The translations under genes were made by a program, and so were the position numbers. This document shows positions 46,227 to 55,204 of a stretch of DNA of 64,000 nt, piece after piece. Positions within the stretch are counted from its first letter, which is position 1. Each line of letters begins with the position of its first letter. The notes beneath the pieces are model-generated. The model was not told the DNA's origin and made no database searches. It saw only the letters and a list, made by a program, of their open reading frames with translations. This DNA comes from Gammaproteobacteria bacterium MOLA455 (GTDB taxonomy: Bacteria > Pseudomonadota > Gammaproteobacteria > Pseudomonadales > Porticoccaceae): contig AZIN01000001.1 in NCBI GenBank assembly GCA_000511875.1, forward strand, positions 1,309,332 to 1,373,331, given 5' to 3'.

Positions 46227-47149
46227 CAAAAAAGGTTTTAGAAAAAGCGCACAGCGAACCAGAGCAGTGGCGTGAGCGCGGTGAGCTTGTGGAATTGCTC
46301 GGGCACTCATTATTTGTTATTGATGAAAGCCCCGAGCAAAAGGCTGGCGACCAAGAGCGTGAGCAGCCAACTATTCTTCTACTCCACGGCTTTCCAACCT
46401 CCAGCTGGGACTGGCAGCCCATGTGGCAGCTCCTGGCAAAAGATTATCGACTGATCGCCGTGGATATGCTCGGTTTTGGTTTTTCCGACAAACCCAACAA
46501 ATATAAATACTCCATTCATGGCCAAGCCGATCTGGTTGACGCATTGGTAAAAACCAAACAGCTGCAACAGTTCCATGTGCTAGCCCACGACTATGGAGAT
46601 ACAGTTGCCCAAGAGCTTTTATCTCGTCAGCTCGAGGGCGGGGGTGCCGGCGAATGGCTCTCCTGCTGTTTTTTAAATGGCGGCCTATTTCCCGAAACCC
46701 ATCGTGCACTGTTAACGCAAAAACTCTTGTTGAGCCCCATAGGCGGTCTGCTCAATCGATTGACTGGTTATGCAAAATTCTGCCGTAACTTTAGCTCGGT
46801 GTTTGGCGCCAAGAGCAAACCCTCGAAAGAGATGCTAGAGAACTTTTGGTGGCTGATTAATGTCAATGACGGCAAGCATATCTTTCACAATCTGATTACC
46901 TATATCCGCGATCGTCTAGAGCATCGCGAGCGCTGGGTTTCGGCCATGCAACAATCGACAATCCCTCTGGCACTAATTAATGGCTCAGTGGATCCGGTGT
47001 CAGGCAAACATATGGTTGCACGCTATCGAGAACTTAACTGTCGTTTGGATTATCTTGCTGAGCTGCCGGAGATCGGTCACTACCCCCAGGTCGAGGCACC
47101 GATAGAGGTGGCCACCCACTATCAGAATTTTTTGCAGCCGCTTGTTTAG
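46223..47149 (+). CDS. Alpha/beta hydrolase, epoxide hydrolase-like
   Basis: A 308-residue hydrolase with LLLHGFPTSSWDWQPMW (HGFP oxyanion motif), a nucleophile elbow AHDYGDT placing Asp123 as nucleophile, and a late histidine in LPEIGHYPQVEAP. Asp nucleophiles point to epoxide hydrolase or dehalogenase chemistry rather than an esterase; the sequence resembles the MEST-like group. GTG start at 46223 overlaps the preceding dehalogenase stop, so the two hydrolases are translated together and might act in sequence. Confidence 0.83.
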   Translation: MTKKVLEKAHSEPEQWRERGELVELLGHSLFVIDESPEQKAGDQEREQPTILLLHGFPTSSWDWQPMWQLLAKDYRLIAVDMLGFGFSDKPNKYKYSIHGQADLVDALVKTKQLQQFHVLAHDYGDTVAQELLSRQLEGGGAGEWLSCCFLNGGLFPETHRALLTQKLLLSPIGGLLNRLTGYAKFCRNFSSVFGAKSKPSKEMLENFWWLINVNDGKHIFHNLITYIRDRLEHRERWVSAMQQSTIPLALINGSVDPVSGKHMVARYRELNCRLDYLAELPEIGHYPQVEAPIEVATHYQNFLQPLV

Positions 47150-47309
47150 CGTCAATTGTTAAGCGTTAACAGCCAAGACACACAGCAGCAGCCTGCGCCT
47201 TCCAACCGCGAGGAATGGTGGCGGCGCTTGCGCCGCGAACGTTGTTGCTGTGGCCCAGCCTGCAAAGCGCTGTACAATATAAAATCACAAAACGAAGAGC
47301 CGACAACCT

Positions 47310-47669
47310 GTGCTGCATCTAGCCCTACACTTTTTGATCCCAGCCGTTTTGGTTGGACTACTGTTCCGCAACCAACAGCACCGCAAGCAATGGCTGGTAA
47401 AAAAAGGATTTGGCGCCCGCTGGCAAGTCGCCTATTTTATTTTGATTGCTACCATGGCAGTGGATATTGACCACCTGCTGGCCAATCCGATCTACGACCC
47501 CAACCGCTGCAGCATTGGCTTTCACCCGCTGCATCAGCTGTGGTTTATCGGACTTTATACACTGCTGTGTTTTATCCCCAAGACTCGACTGATTGGCCTA
47601 GGCCTGACAATCCATATGGCGCTGGACAGCATCGATTGTCAGGTGACCAATGGTATTTGGATAAACTAG
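47310..47669 (+). CDS. DUF6122-like small membrane protein
   Basis: A 119-residue, four-helix membrane protein from a GTG start. Conserved-looking polar motifs are MLHLALHFLIPA, AVDIDHLLANPIYDPNRCSIGFHPLH and HMALDSIDC, giving repeated His/Asp residues within helices, as in DUF6122 and other membrane metal-dependent hydrolase-like proteins. Function unknown. It follows the two alpha/beta hydrolases by 160 bp. Confidence 0.75.
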   Translation: MLHLALHFLIPAVLVGLLFRNQQHRKQWLVKKGFGARWQVAYFILIATMAVDIDHLLANPIYDPNRCSIGFHPLHQLWFIGLYTLLCFIPKTRLIGLGLTIHMALDSIDCQVTNGIWIN

Positions 47670-47673
47670 GCTT

Positions 47674-47979
47674 TTATAAAAAAGTAAACTTAGCTAAGAA
47701 GATCGCCCCCAAAAACCAAGCACCCAAGGTGACATCCGAACGCTTCCCGGCAAAGAACTTAACCGCTACATAGGTTATAAAACCCAGAGCTATACCATTG
47801 GCAATTGAGAAAGATAAGGGGATCATTACGATAGTGACTAGTGCAGGCAACACCTCACTCATATCCGGCCAATCCAGCGCTTCCATACCGCAGAGCATCA
47901 GAATCGCCACATAGATCAGCGCACCTGCCGTAGCATAAGCCTGAGCTGGCCCAACTGATCGATAAAATGGCGCCTTTAA
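47674..47979 (-). pseudogene. Truncated NCS2 purine/xanthine permease, C-terminal fragment
   Basis: The open stretch encodes QAYATAGALIYVAILML, then MSEVLPALVTIVMIPLSFSIANGIALGFITYV, diagnostic of the last helices of NCS2/AzgA-type nucleobase permeases, which normally have about 430 residues. Only about 100 C-terminal residues remain. The frame is closed upstream by a TAA at 47980-47982, and the preceding sequence no longer resembles the family. The normal end of the gene (LAKFTFL) is intact, so the 5' three quarters have been lost, probably by deletion. Confidence 0.8.
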
Positions 47980-48239
47980 TTAACAGCTAATCTTATTTTT
48001 AATCTCTAGTTGAGATCGCCTATTTACTCTACCTCTCGAATGACACTGTTATTGCAGACCTAACAGCCTATTAAATCAATTGAGTCAGATAGACAGTGCG
48101 CAACTCCAGTGACGACTCCCAACGCTGTTACTCAGGCCTGGAAAATGGGTATTATGGCGATTGATCGCTACAAAAATAAAAAATAAGACAACAATAATAA
48201 GTCTGGGCTTTAACCGGCCAACAGATTCAGGGGAAAGCA

Positions 48240-49148
48240 ATGATTGCGTGGTATTTAGAATATGAATATTGGGTTGCCGTGGTGCAATTGGTCCTGGCAA
48301 TGCTGGGAATGGGCGCCGGACTGCGGGTCGCTGACTTTCAAAAGGTAGTGTTACAACCAAAAGCGGTAAATGTTGGTCTACTGATGCAGCTGGTGATCGT
48401 GCCGCTGGTGGCCTTTGGCTTTATTGTCTTCACCGACCTGCCCTCCGGAATGATTATTGGTATCGCCATTATTGCGGCCATACCCGGCGGCACCTCATCG
48501 AATATCTTTACCTTTATGGCCCGGGGCAATGTACCTCTGTCCATCAGCATCACCGCGCTAACCTCTGTGGCCTGTCTAGTGACCACGCCGCTGATTTTGG
48601 ATTTTCTGATCGCCGAATATATGCCCGCCAGCTTTGCCATGCCGACCCTTAGAATCGCCATTGAGATTGGCTTCTGCCTGCTGTTGCCTCTGCTAATGGG
48701 TATGGCATTCTTGCATCGCTTCCCCAGCTATGCGCAACGCTTTTCGACTATCTGTGTAAGAGGCTCACTGTTTGGCATTGCCATGATCGCTGCCGGCTCT
48801 ATAGGTGCTGGCCGGCTCAATCTAGCTGACACGCCAACTGCCGACCTAGCCACACTGCTCGGGTTTATTATCGGCCTGACAGTTATCGGCATAGGGTTGA
48901 CCAAGGCCTTTGGCCTCGCGCTTGAAGACAACACTGCCATTGAAATGGAAGTGGTGGTGCGCAACATCAACCTAGGGTTTCTGCTCAAAGTCTCTCTGTT
49001 CCCGCTAGCTGCAGGCGACTCTAATCCGGTTGCAGATATGGTTCTGCTATCCCTGTTACTCTATGGTTCTTGGCAATTGATTATGGGCGTTGTGCTGATT
49101 TTTTGGCGTCGCAGTCTTAGTGCGGGAATTATTCAAACAACCTCGTAG
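48240..49148 (+). CDS. Bile acid:sodium symporter family protein
   Basis: A 302-residue protein with about nine to ten hydrophobic helices. LAMLGMGAGLRVADFQKV near the N-terminus and AAIPGGTSSNIFTFMARGNVPLSISIT with its crossover-helix residues match the BASS (sodium/bile acid cotransporter) family. Substrates of bacterial members include organic anions such as pyruvate or pantoate; none can be assigned here. It is convergent with the LysR gene. Confidence 0.87.
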   Translation: MIAWYLEYEYWVAVVQLVLAMLGMGAGLRVADFQKVVLQPKAVNVGLLMQLVIVPLVAFGFIVFTDLPSGMIIGIAIIAAIPGGTSSNIFTFMARGNVPLSISITALTSVACLVTTPLILDFLIAEYMPASFAMPTLRIAIEIGFCLLLPLLMGMAFLHRFPSYAQRFSTICVRGSLFGIAMIAAGSIGAGRLNLADTPTADLATLLGFIIGLTVIGIGLTKAFGLALEDNTAIEMEVVVRNINLGFLLKVSLFPLAAGDSNPVADMVLLSLLLYGSWQLIMGVVLIFWRRSLSAGIIQTTS

Positions 49149-49193
49149 GCATAACGCTGAGCATTTGTGTCTACCTTAGAATATTGGACTCGT

Positions 49194-50093
49194 CTAGGTG
49201 CAGAGTTTACTAGCCGTCGCCCTGATAAGCTGCTCCAGCGCCTGAGCCGCGGCTGACAGCTCATGTTGGGGGCGAGTCACGATACCCACCTGATGAGTAA
49301 TTACCGGGGCACAAATAGCGCGACACTGCAGACCCATCTCTTCCATCTGTACCCGACTGGTGCTGGGCACTACACTGAGACCCAAACCTTCCCTGACCAT
49401 ACGACCAATGCTTACCAATTGGTGAGATTCAAAGGCCGGAGTGAGTAACAGGCCTTTTTCCTGTAATGCTTGGTCGATGAGCCTGCGGGTTCCAGCGGGT
49501 CGCTGGAGACTCAGATGAGGATAGGCCAGCACATCCACCCATTTCAATTTCTGTTTATCTAACAGCGGATGTCTGTCCGGTAAGATGGCCACAAAGCGGT
49601 CTTTATACAAGGGCTGGAAATTTAGATCTGGCGCCTCTTCAGGGGCAAAAGTGATACCTAGTTCGCAGCGCTCTTCTCTGACCATCTGCACTACATTTTC
49701 GGCAATTACATCGTGAACCGTAATATGGATATTCGGATATTGGCGATGAAAGTCAGCTAAAATTTTTGGCAGAATATTGGTCGTGTAGGTGGGCATAGCT
49801 GCCATGTCCAATTTGCCGCGCCCCAGGGCAAAATGATTGCGCACATCTTGCATCGACTGTTCCCAGTCCGACAGCAGACGTCGCGCTTTGGGGTAAAACG
49901 CCTTGCCCTCCGGAGTCAGTGTCACTGAGCGTGTGGTACGCGCCAACAGTTTACCGCCAAGAGATTGCTCGAGATTTTTCATCGCCACACTGAGCGCAGG
50001 TTGGGAAAGATGCAACTGAATCGCTGCCTCCGCGAAGCTGCCGGTGCGGGCTACGGTTATGAATACTATGACTTGGTTTATAGGTATAGACAT
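49194..50093 (-). CDS. LysR family transcriptional regulator
   Basis: The 299-residue protein has the N-terminal winged HTH (VARTGSFAEAAIQLHLSQPALSVAMKNLEQSLGGKLLARTTRSVTLT) and a C-terminal periplasmic-binding-like effector domain. It is divergent from scoAB with about 110 bp between its start and the scoA start, the arrangement in which LysR proteins typically control the neighbouring operon. Effector unknown; a short-chain 3-keto acid or its CoA ester would fit the target. Confidence 0.93.
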   Translation of the reverse strand: MSIPINQVIVFITVARTGSFAEAAIQLHLSQPALSVAMKNLEQSLGGKLLARTTRSVTLTPEGKAFYPKARRLLSDWEQSMQDVRNHFALGRGKLDMAAMPTYTTNILPKILADFHRQYPNIHITVHDVIAENVVQMVREERCELGITFAPEEAPDLNFQPLYKDRFVAILPDRHPLLDKQKLKWVDVLAYPHLSLQRPAGTRRLIDQALQEKGLLLTPAFESHQLVSIGRMVREGLGLSVVPSTSRVQMEEMGLQCRAICAPVITHQVGIVTRPQHELSAAAQALEQLIRATASKLCT

Positions 50094-50204
50094 TAATAGC
50101 CTAAGATTATTAATTAGTGAAAATTTACAATTTGTTAAATATAAGTCTATCTTGCATTCTAAGCAATTCTTATATAGTTGTTAGGCAATCAGCAGGAGTT
50201 TACC

Positions 50205-50906
50205 GTGGCCGGATTTGACAAAGTGGTAACCAGTTACACAGAGGCCCTTGAAGGCCTCGAAGATAATATGACAATCATCGCAGGGGGTTTCGGACTCTGT
50301 GGGATTCCAGAAAACTTGATTGCAGAGATCAAGCGACGAGGCACCAGAGGTCTCACCATTGCGTCCAATAATGCCGGCGTCGATGGCAAAGGTCTCGGTA
50401 TACTGCTGGAAGACCAGCAAATCAAAAAAATGATCGCCTCCTACGTCGGCGAAAACGCCCTCTTTGAAGCGCAGATGATGAGTGGCGAGCTGGAGGTTGA
50501 GCTGACACCTCAGGGCACCTTGGCGGAGAAAATGCGTGCCGGCGGCGCTGGTATTCCGGCCTTCTTTACTGCAACCGGTTATGGCACTCCAGTGGGCGAA
50601 GGTAAAGAGGTGCGGGAGTTTAATGGTCGGCACTATATTCTCGAAGAGTCGCTGGTCGGCGACTTCTCGATTGCCAAAGCGTGGAAGGCTGACCGCTATG
50701 GCAATCTGATGTTCCGCAAGACGGCGCGCAACTTCAATCCCATGGCCATCACCGCGGGTAAAATTGCGGTGGTAGAAGTGGAGGAGATTGTCGAAGTGGG
50801 CCAGCTCGACCCAGATGAAATTCATTTGCCAGGCATTTACGTCAACCGTCTTATCCAAGGGACATTTGAGAAAACCATTGAACAGCGCACTGTGCGCAGC
50901 GCATAA
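50205..50906 (+). CDS. scoA: 3-oxoacid CoA-transferase subunit A
   Basis: About 233 residues from the GTG at 50205; this start has AGGAG six bases upstream, whereas the further upstream TTG at 50178 has none. The glycine-rich [13 protein letters not shown] and [15 protein letters not shown] segments are diagnostic of the alpha subunit of succinyl-CoA:3-ketoacid CoA-transferase, which moves CoA from succinyl-CoA to acetoacetate. It is 12 bp before scoB and divergent from a LysR gene. Confidence 0.93.
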   Translation: MAGFDKVVTSYTEALEGLEDNMTIIAGGFGLCGIPENLIAEIKRRGTRGLTIASNNAGVDGKGLGILLEDQQIKKMIASYVGENALFEAQMMSGELEVELTPQGTLAEKMRAGGAGIPAFFTATGYGTPVGEGKEVREFNGRHYILEESLVGDFSIAKAWKADRYGNLMFRKTARNFNPMAITAGKIAVVEVEEIVEVGQLDPDEIHLPGIYVNRLIQGTFEKTIEQRTVRSA

Positions 50907-50918
50907 GGAGAATTTGCT

Positions 50919-51575
50919 ATGGCTTTAACTCGCGAACAGCTGGCTCAACGGGTCGCCCAAGAATTCCATGACGGCTATTACGTTAATCTCGGCATAGGTA
51001 TTCCGACACTGGCAGCAAACTATATTCCGAAAGACATGCAGGTGATGCTGCAGTCAGAAAACGGCCTACTCGGCATGGGACAATTTCCTCTCGACGAAGA
51101 GGTGGATGCGGATCTGATTAATGCCGGCAAGCAGACTGTGACTATGGTGCCTGGTGCATCTATTTTTTCCTCGGCAGAATCCTTTGCCATGATTCGAGGC
51201 GGTCATGTGGATCTAACTGTGCTGGGGGCTTTTGAAGTGGACTGCCAGGGCAACATTGCCTCGTATATGATTCCAGGAAAGCTGATTAAAGGTATGGGCG
51301 GCGCTATGGACCTGGTAGCCGGTGCAGATAACATAATGGTCACTATGACCCATGCATCAAAGTCTGGCGCCTCGAAACTGCTGGCCGAATGTACTCTGCC
51401 TCTGACCGGTAAGGGCTGTATTAAGCGGGTACTCACGGATCTGGCACTAATGGATATTGCCGAGGGTAAGTTTATTTTGCGAGAGCGCGCGCCCGGCGTC
51501 AGTGTCGAAGAGATCGCCAAGCTGACCGAAGGCGAATTGATTATTCCAGAAAATGTGCTGGAGATGACTTTGTAG
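50919..51575 (+). CDS. scoB: 3-oxoacid CoA-transferase subunit B
   Basis: The 218-residue beta subunit contains the catalytic glutamate E47 in MLQSENGLLGMG and the glycine-rich MIRGGHVDLTVLGAFEVD. It partners with ScoA to activate acetoacetate or related ketoacids for entry to central metabolism, which complements the thiolase elsewhere in the window. A CACTG repeat and a strong hairpin follow its stop codon. Confidence 0.94.
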   Translation: MALTREQLAQRVAQEFHDGYYVNLGIGIPTLAANYIPKDMQVMLQSENGLLGMGQFPLDEEVDADLINAGKQTVTMVPGASIFSSAESFAMIRGGHVDLTVLGAFEVDCQGNIASYMIPGKLIKGMGGAMDLVAGADNIMVTMTHASKSGASKLLAECTLPLTGKGCIKRVLTDLALMDIAEGKFILRERAPGVSVEEIAKLTEGELIIPENVLEMTL

Positions 51576-51660
51576 TTCCGGCTGCAAAAGGATTACAGCA
51601 GGCCTGCCAGCCCAGACTGTAGGGGCATGTAATCAAAACAGACCGTGAGCTGGCATCCTG

Positions 51661-51700
51661 CACTGCACTGCACTGCACTGCACTGCACTGCACTGCACTG
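51661..51700. repeat. Pentanucleotide microsatellite (CACTG)8
   Basis: Eight perfect copies of CACTG occupy 51661-51700, preceded by a partial CTG. The tract lies 85 bp after the scoB stop and before the shared terminator hairpin, so it is probably in the scoB 3' untranslated region. Confidence 0.95.
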
Positions 51701-51743
51701 GATAGCATATTTTTCATTACAGACATGTCTGCGCTAAAACCCA

Positions 51744-51769
51744 AAAGGCCACCCCTGGGGGTGGCCTTT
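51744..51769. terminator. Bidirectional terminator between scoB and a convergent gene
   Basis: A 12-bp stem with GGCCACCCC core (51744-51755 with 51758-51769) and a minimal loop. Its arms are AAA-rich and TTT-rich at the outer ends, so it can act in both directions, for scoB and for the minus-strand membrane protein gene. Confidence 0.8.
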
Positions 51770-51827
51770 AAACTGGTACAGCTATCTAGATTGGTGTAAC
51801 CGGATGGACCGGTTAAAAAGCTCTCTT

Positions 51828-52211
51828 TTAGATATTCCAGCGGGACAGGTTTTGCGCCTTTAATCTTTTCATGAACAGCGCGTAGTGACTCTGCTCTGCC
51901 TTCCACTCTTCCAACCACTGAGCGCCTGTGCGTTCTGCATCGACAAACACAGCATTGGTTACCATCATTGGGATAAGTACGGATAAGTGAACGACTAGAC
52001 TGGTAATGGTGCTATAGCCTAACCAGCCAAGGTGGTAGGAGGCGATGAAGCCAAAGGATACGCTCCAGATAGAAAACAGTACCAGCATAAAATAGGCCTG
52101 AAGCTTGGCATCTGGTATGTATTTCAAAGGATTAAACCTTACATCCATGATTCGTCTCCAGACGTAAACCATGAGCATTACGGATCTTCTAAACAGGGTA
52201 GGTTTGTTCAT
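51828..52211 (-). CDS. Two-helix membrane protein of unknown function
   Basis: A 127-residue protein that I do not recognise. It has a basic N-terminal part, two hydrophobic segments (about residues 39-57 and 65-88) and a charged C-terminal helix (AQWLEEWKAEQSHYALFMKRLKAQ). The start has a plausible AGGAAGAAC site upstream. It converges on scoB across a shared terminator and faces a 234 bp gap upstream. Confidence 0.6.
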   Translation of the reverse strand: MNKPTLFRRSVMLMVYVWRRIMDVRFNPLKYIPDAKLQAYFMLVLFSIWSVSFGFIASYHLGWLGYSTITSLVVHLSVLIPMMVTNAVFVDAERTGAQWLEEWKAEQSHYALFMKRLKAQNLSRWNI

Positions 52212-52445
52212 AGTGTTCTTCCTCTTGTAATTGTCTGTGTAGTCTTTTTAGTCCTTACCTCCCGCTTTAGAGCAGTTGAGGCGCGACCAAAATCAAACAA
52301 ATTTATTATTTTTGAGAATTTCCCCACCGTCTCAAGGGACACTTTTCTTGAGCGGTTATGTGTTCATACGACGGCTTTGCTCAATCAGTTCACAACTAGA
52401 TCAGCGGACGCTCTATTTACAGTCTTAAACGTTATTCTTTGGCGT

Positions 52446-53567
52446 CTATTTTTTAGCGCTAACCCTTATTAACTTGGCGTCTTTACCGTCTGTAACCAGG
52501 ATCAAACTGCCATCTGGCGCCGAGATAATATTGCGGATTCTGCCGAATTCAGTGAACAAAATTTCTTCCCCAACGACCTGGTTATCCTGCATTTTAAGAC
52601 GCCGGACATCCCCGGGGACTAAGGCCGAGATAAACAGATCGCCCTGCCAGTGGGGAAACATGTCGCCGCGGTAAAGCGTCATCCCAGAGGGGGCAATAGA
52701 GGGATCCCAGTACTTCAGCGGTTGTTCCATACCTGGATGCTCAGTAAAGGGCGAAATCATCGCGCCACTGTAGTCGACACCATAAGTGATTGCCGGCCAG
52801 CCATAGTTTTTCCCCGGCAATACCAGATTCAGTTCATCGCCGCCTTGAGGGCCATGCTCGTGCTCATAGACAGTGCCGTCATCAGCAATCACTAGACCCT
52901 GAAGATTCCTGTGCCCGTAAGACCATATCCCTGGCAGTGCGCCTGGCGTGGTTGTGAAAGGGTTATCTTCGGGAATACTGCCGTCAGTATTAATCCGTAC
53001 TATCTTGCCAAAATGGTTATCTAAAGCCTGTGCCTGCTCACGGTAATTAAACCCGTCCCCTGAGGTAATCAACAGCGTTCCATCGGCTAAAAAGGCCAGT
53101 CGAGCACCGTAGTGCGCCGCCGTCCTGCGTGGCGGATCAGACTGAAAAAGGGTTTTATGGTCGACAAGCACATTGCCCTCAAGGCGCGCTTGAATCACAT
53201 TCAGCCGATTGAGTTTTGGTTGATCGGTATCAGGCGCTGAGAATGAGAGATAAATAAATCCATTATCGGCAAAGTTGGGATCTACCAGAATCTCAGAAAG
53301 GCCTCCCTGCCCGGCGAATAAAACCTCAGGCACACCAGCAACAGGTGTGGGATTTAATAGGCCATTGGCCACCCGCCGCAGGTTTCCTGACAGTTCGGTG
53401 AGCAACATTTCCTTGTCGGAAATAAAGGTAAGACTCCAGGGATGATCTAAGCCCTCGGCGAGGATTTCAATCTCGGTTTCGACTTTCACGTTCTGGTCGC
53501 CACTAACGGCCAATCCGCTGCCCAGTAGCAAACTCAGGAAAAACAGTGGCAGATTAATTAGCTTCAT
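52446..53567 (-). CDS. PQQ-dependent aldose sugar dehydrogenase-like protein
   Basis: About 373 residues from the ATG at 53567, chosen for its AAGGAG site and the signal peptide that follows (LPLFFLSLLLGSGLAVSG). The six-bladed propeller shows GLDHPWSLTF, AAHYGARLAFLADGTLLITSGD with the catalytic-type His, GKIVRINTDGSIPEDNPF, YGHRNLQGL and EHGPQGGDELN, all typical of soluble glucose dehydrogenase/Asd-like enzymes. A periplasmic sugar oxidation role is expected, if PQQ is available. It overlaps the preceding membrane gene by 14 bases. Confidence 0.88.
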   Translation of the reverse strand: MKLINLPLFFLSLLLGSGLAVSGDQNVKVETEIEILAEGLDHPWSLTFISDKEMLLTELSGNLRRVANGLLNPTPVAGVPEVLFAGQGGLSEILVDPNFADNGFIYLSFSAPDTDQPKLNRLNVIQARLEGNVLVDHKTLFQSDPPRRTAAHYGARLAFLADGTLLITSGDGFNYREQAQALDNHFGKIVRINTDGSIPEDNPFTTTPGALPGIWSYGHRNLQGLVIADDGTVYEHEHGPQGGDELNLVLPGKNYGWPAITYGVDYSGAMISPFTEHPGMEQPLKYWDPSIAPSGMTLYRGDMFPHWQGDLFISALVPGDVRRLKMQDNQVVGEEILFTEFGRIRNIISAPDGSLILVTDGKDAKLIRVSAKK

Positions 53568-54015
53568 TAGAATCTCCTTTTTGGATATGGCTGCCAAAGT
53601 AATATCCAGCAATCAGCCCCGCCACAACAAGATAAGCTCGGCCAGCCACTGTGCGAGCACCAGCAATTAAATCCAAGTTATAAAAGGCCATTGGCATTAA
53701 AGCGACGATGGCCAGCAGTGCTGCACCCCCGGCCAGGGCATAAAGGTAAGGTGCCTTGATCGAGCTCCATAGGGCAATAATCCGCGCGCTGACAAAGGCG
53801 ATCAGTAGGCCGACGAAGATCAACGCGATAGTGGGAAAGGCGCCTCTAGAATTCATATCCACCAAATCTGTGGCCATAGTCGCTAAGACAAGCTGAAAAT
53901 CCACCGGCATATTGATGCTGTGCAGCCAGATCAGATTGGTTGCGGTGGTGTGGGTTACCACTAAAAATGTGGCGATTATCAGAGATATCAAAAACGCCTG
54001 TATCTGTTTGATCAT
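53554..54015 (-). CDS. Four-helix membrane protein of unknown function
   Basis: A 153-residue protein with about four hydrophobic helices (near 8-25, 62-82, 90-110 and 125-145). I recognise no family. It overlaps the start of the sugar dehydrogenase gene by 14 bases, so the two are co-translated; it may anchor or couple the dehydrogenase to the respiratory chain, but that is a guess. Confidence 0.65.
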   Translation of the reverse strand: MIKQIQAFLISLIIATFLVVTHTTATNLIWLHSINMPVDFQLVLATMATDLVDMNSRGAFPTIALIFVGLLIAFVSARIIALWSSIKAPYLYALAGGAALLAIVALMPMAFYNLDLIAGARTVAGRAYLVVAGLIAGYYFGSHIQKGDSNEAN

Positions 54016-54429
54016 CTTGTGCTGCCATTGACGATAAAGTGAATGTGGATCATTGCCAGTTTACGCTGTTATTTCAACCTATAAATAATCTTTAATCGTC
54101 TCGCCATTGCGCTGTTGCCCTTAAACAATCGGCGAGGCCGCTTACTGCGGTCATGCTAGCGAGCGAATGGGAGACATTGTTGGGCGCCAACGTCAGCCAC
54201 ATTAAATTACCTGAGGATGCGGGGTTTGGCGTGGTGCCTGATAAAAGGGGTATTTACTAACGAAATGGCGAGTTATTAAGGCTAATTATAAAATAATAAA
54301 CTGGACCTCCCCTCAAGAGCCTACCCCAAAGGCTGATTATGCGATATCATAAATTTAAAGAGTTTTTCAGACAATATTTAAGACAGTTTCACTTTTTAAT
54401 GCTCTTTATAATGAAGCGGGGAAATTAAA
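54016..54429. other. 414 bp gap without recognised gene
   Basis: The sequence between the membrane protein gene and the GST gene contains stops in all frames at short intervals. It becomes AT-rich in the last 150 bp, where the GST promoter is expected. No repeat or RNA gene was recognised. Confidence 0.5.
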
Positions 54430-55068
54430 TTGCGTCAATCTTCAGCCATACTTTACGATAAAGATGAGTGTCCGTTCTGCTGGAAAGTCAGGTTAGCCCT
54501 AGCGATAAAAGCACTGGAAGTAGAGCACATTACGATTGACACCGAGAATAAGCCAGCCGACTTTTTGGCATTGTCACCTAATGGTAAAGTACCCCTGCTA
54601 ACGAGTAATGGAGAGTTAATCTCTGAATCTTCCGTTATCATCGAAACCTTAGAGTGTTGGCAGCCCAAGCCAACACTGCTGGGTGTGAGCCCTCAAGAGC
54701 GAGAGCACATAGCAACACTAAACCACTACTCGGACACAGTTATTGGTCCTGCGATACGCGATGCCATATTTACTCAGAGAGGCCGTCCCAGCTCGCAGTG
54801 GGATATGGACGCTATTGTACAAAGTAAACGGAAATGGAGAGACTGCCTTGCATGGTTGAATAACCATTTTGAACCGAGTGACCCTTTGCACCCAGTTTTT
54901 TTCAGCAGGTTTAGCCTCGCTGAATGTGCATTGTTACCTAGATTCGCACTCGCTAGTGCCTATGGCTTACACCAAAGCAGAGAGTTCCCAGAGCTGCAGA
55001 GGTGGTTCGACTATCACCGACAACAACCCTATTTTGTCACGACTGCCCCAGCAATTTTTTTCGATTAA
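54430..55068 (+). CDS. Glutathione S-transferase family protein
   Basis: A 212-residue protein from a TTG start. The thioredoxin-like N-terminal domain has C-P-F-C at residues 14-17 and NGKVPLLTSNGELISESSVIIETLE, the glutathione-binding region with the cis-Pro and ES pair. The C-terminal helical domain contains SRFSLAECALLPRFALAS. The CPFC active site resembles glutaredoxin-2/omega or stringent-starvation-type members. Convergent with the sigma-54 regulator gene. Substrate unknown. Confidence 0.82.
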   Translation: MRQSSAILYDKDECPFCWKVRLALAIKALEVEHITIDTENKPADFLALSPNGKVPLLTSNGELISESSVIIETLECWQPKPTLLGVSPQEREHIATLNHYSDTVIGPAIRDAIFTQRGRPSSQWDMDAIVQSKRKWRDCLAWLNNHFEPSDPLHPVFFSRFSLAECALLPRFALASAYGLHQSREFPELQRWFDYHRQQPYFVTTAPAIFFD

Positions 55069-55204
55069 AAAACAATACATCTCAAAACGTAAGTTGCTTT
55101 AGTGAACTGGGTGCGACCATCAATTACAGTACTCTGGTATTTTTTTGTGAAAAAATTAAGTACTACTTATTCTTGTATTTTTTAGGCCCTGAGTACAGAG
55201 AGCT

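Noticed and set aside
47156-47470. 104-codon frame overlapping the DUF6122-like gene
   Set aside because: It shares most of its length with the better-supported gene in another frame, and its Pro/Arg/Cys-rich sequence looks like a shadow translation.
51541-51918. 125-codon minus-strand frame across the CACTG repeat
   Set aside because: The repeated Ser-Ala-Val-Gln-Cys stretch is just the translation of the microsatellite, and the frame runs through the terminator hairpin.
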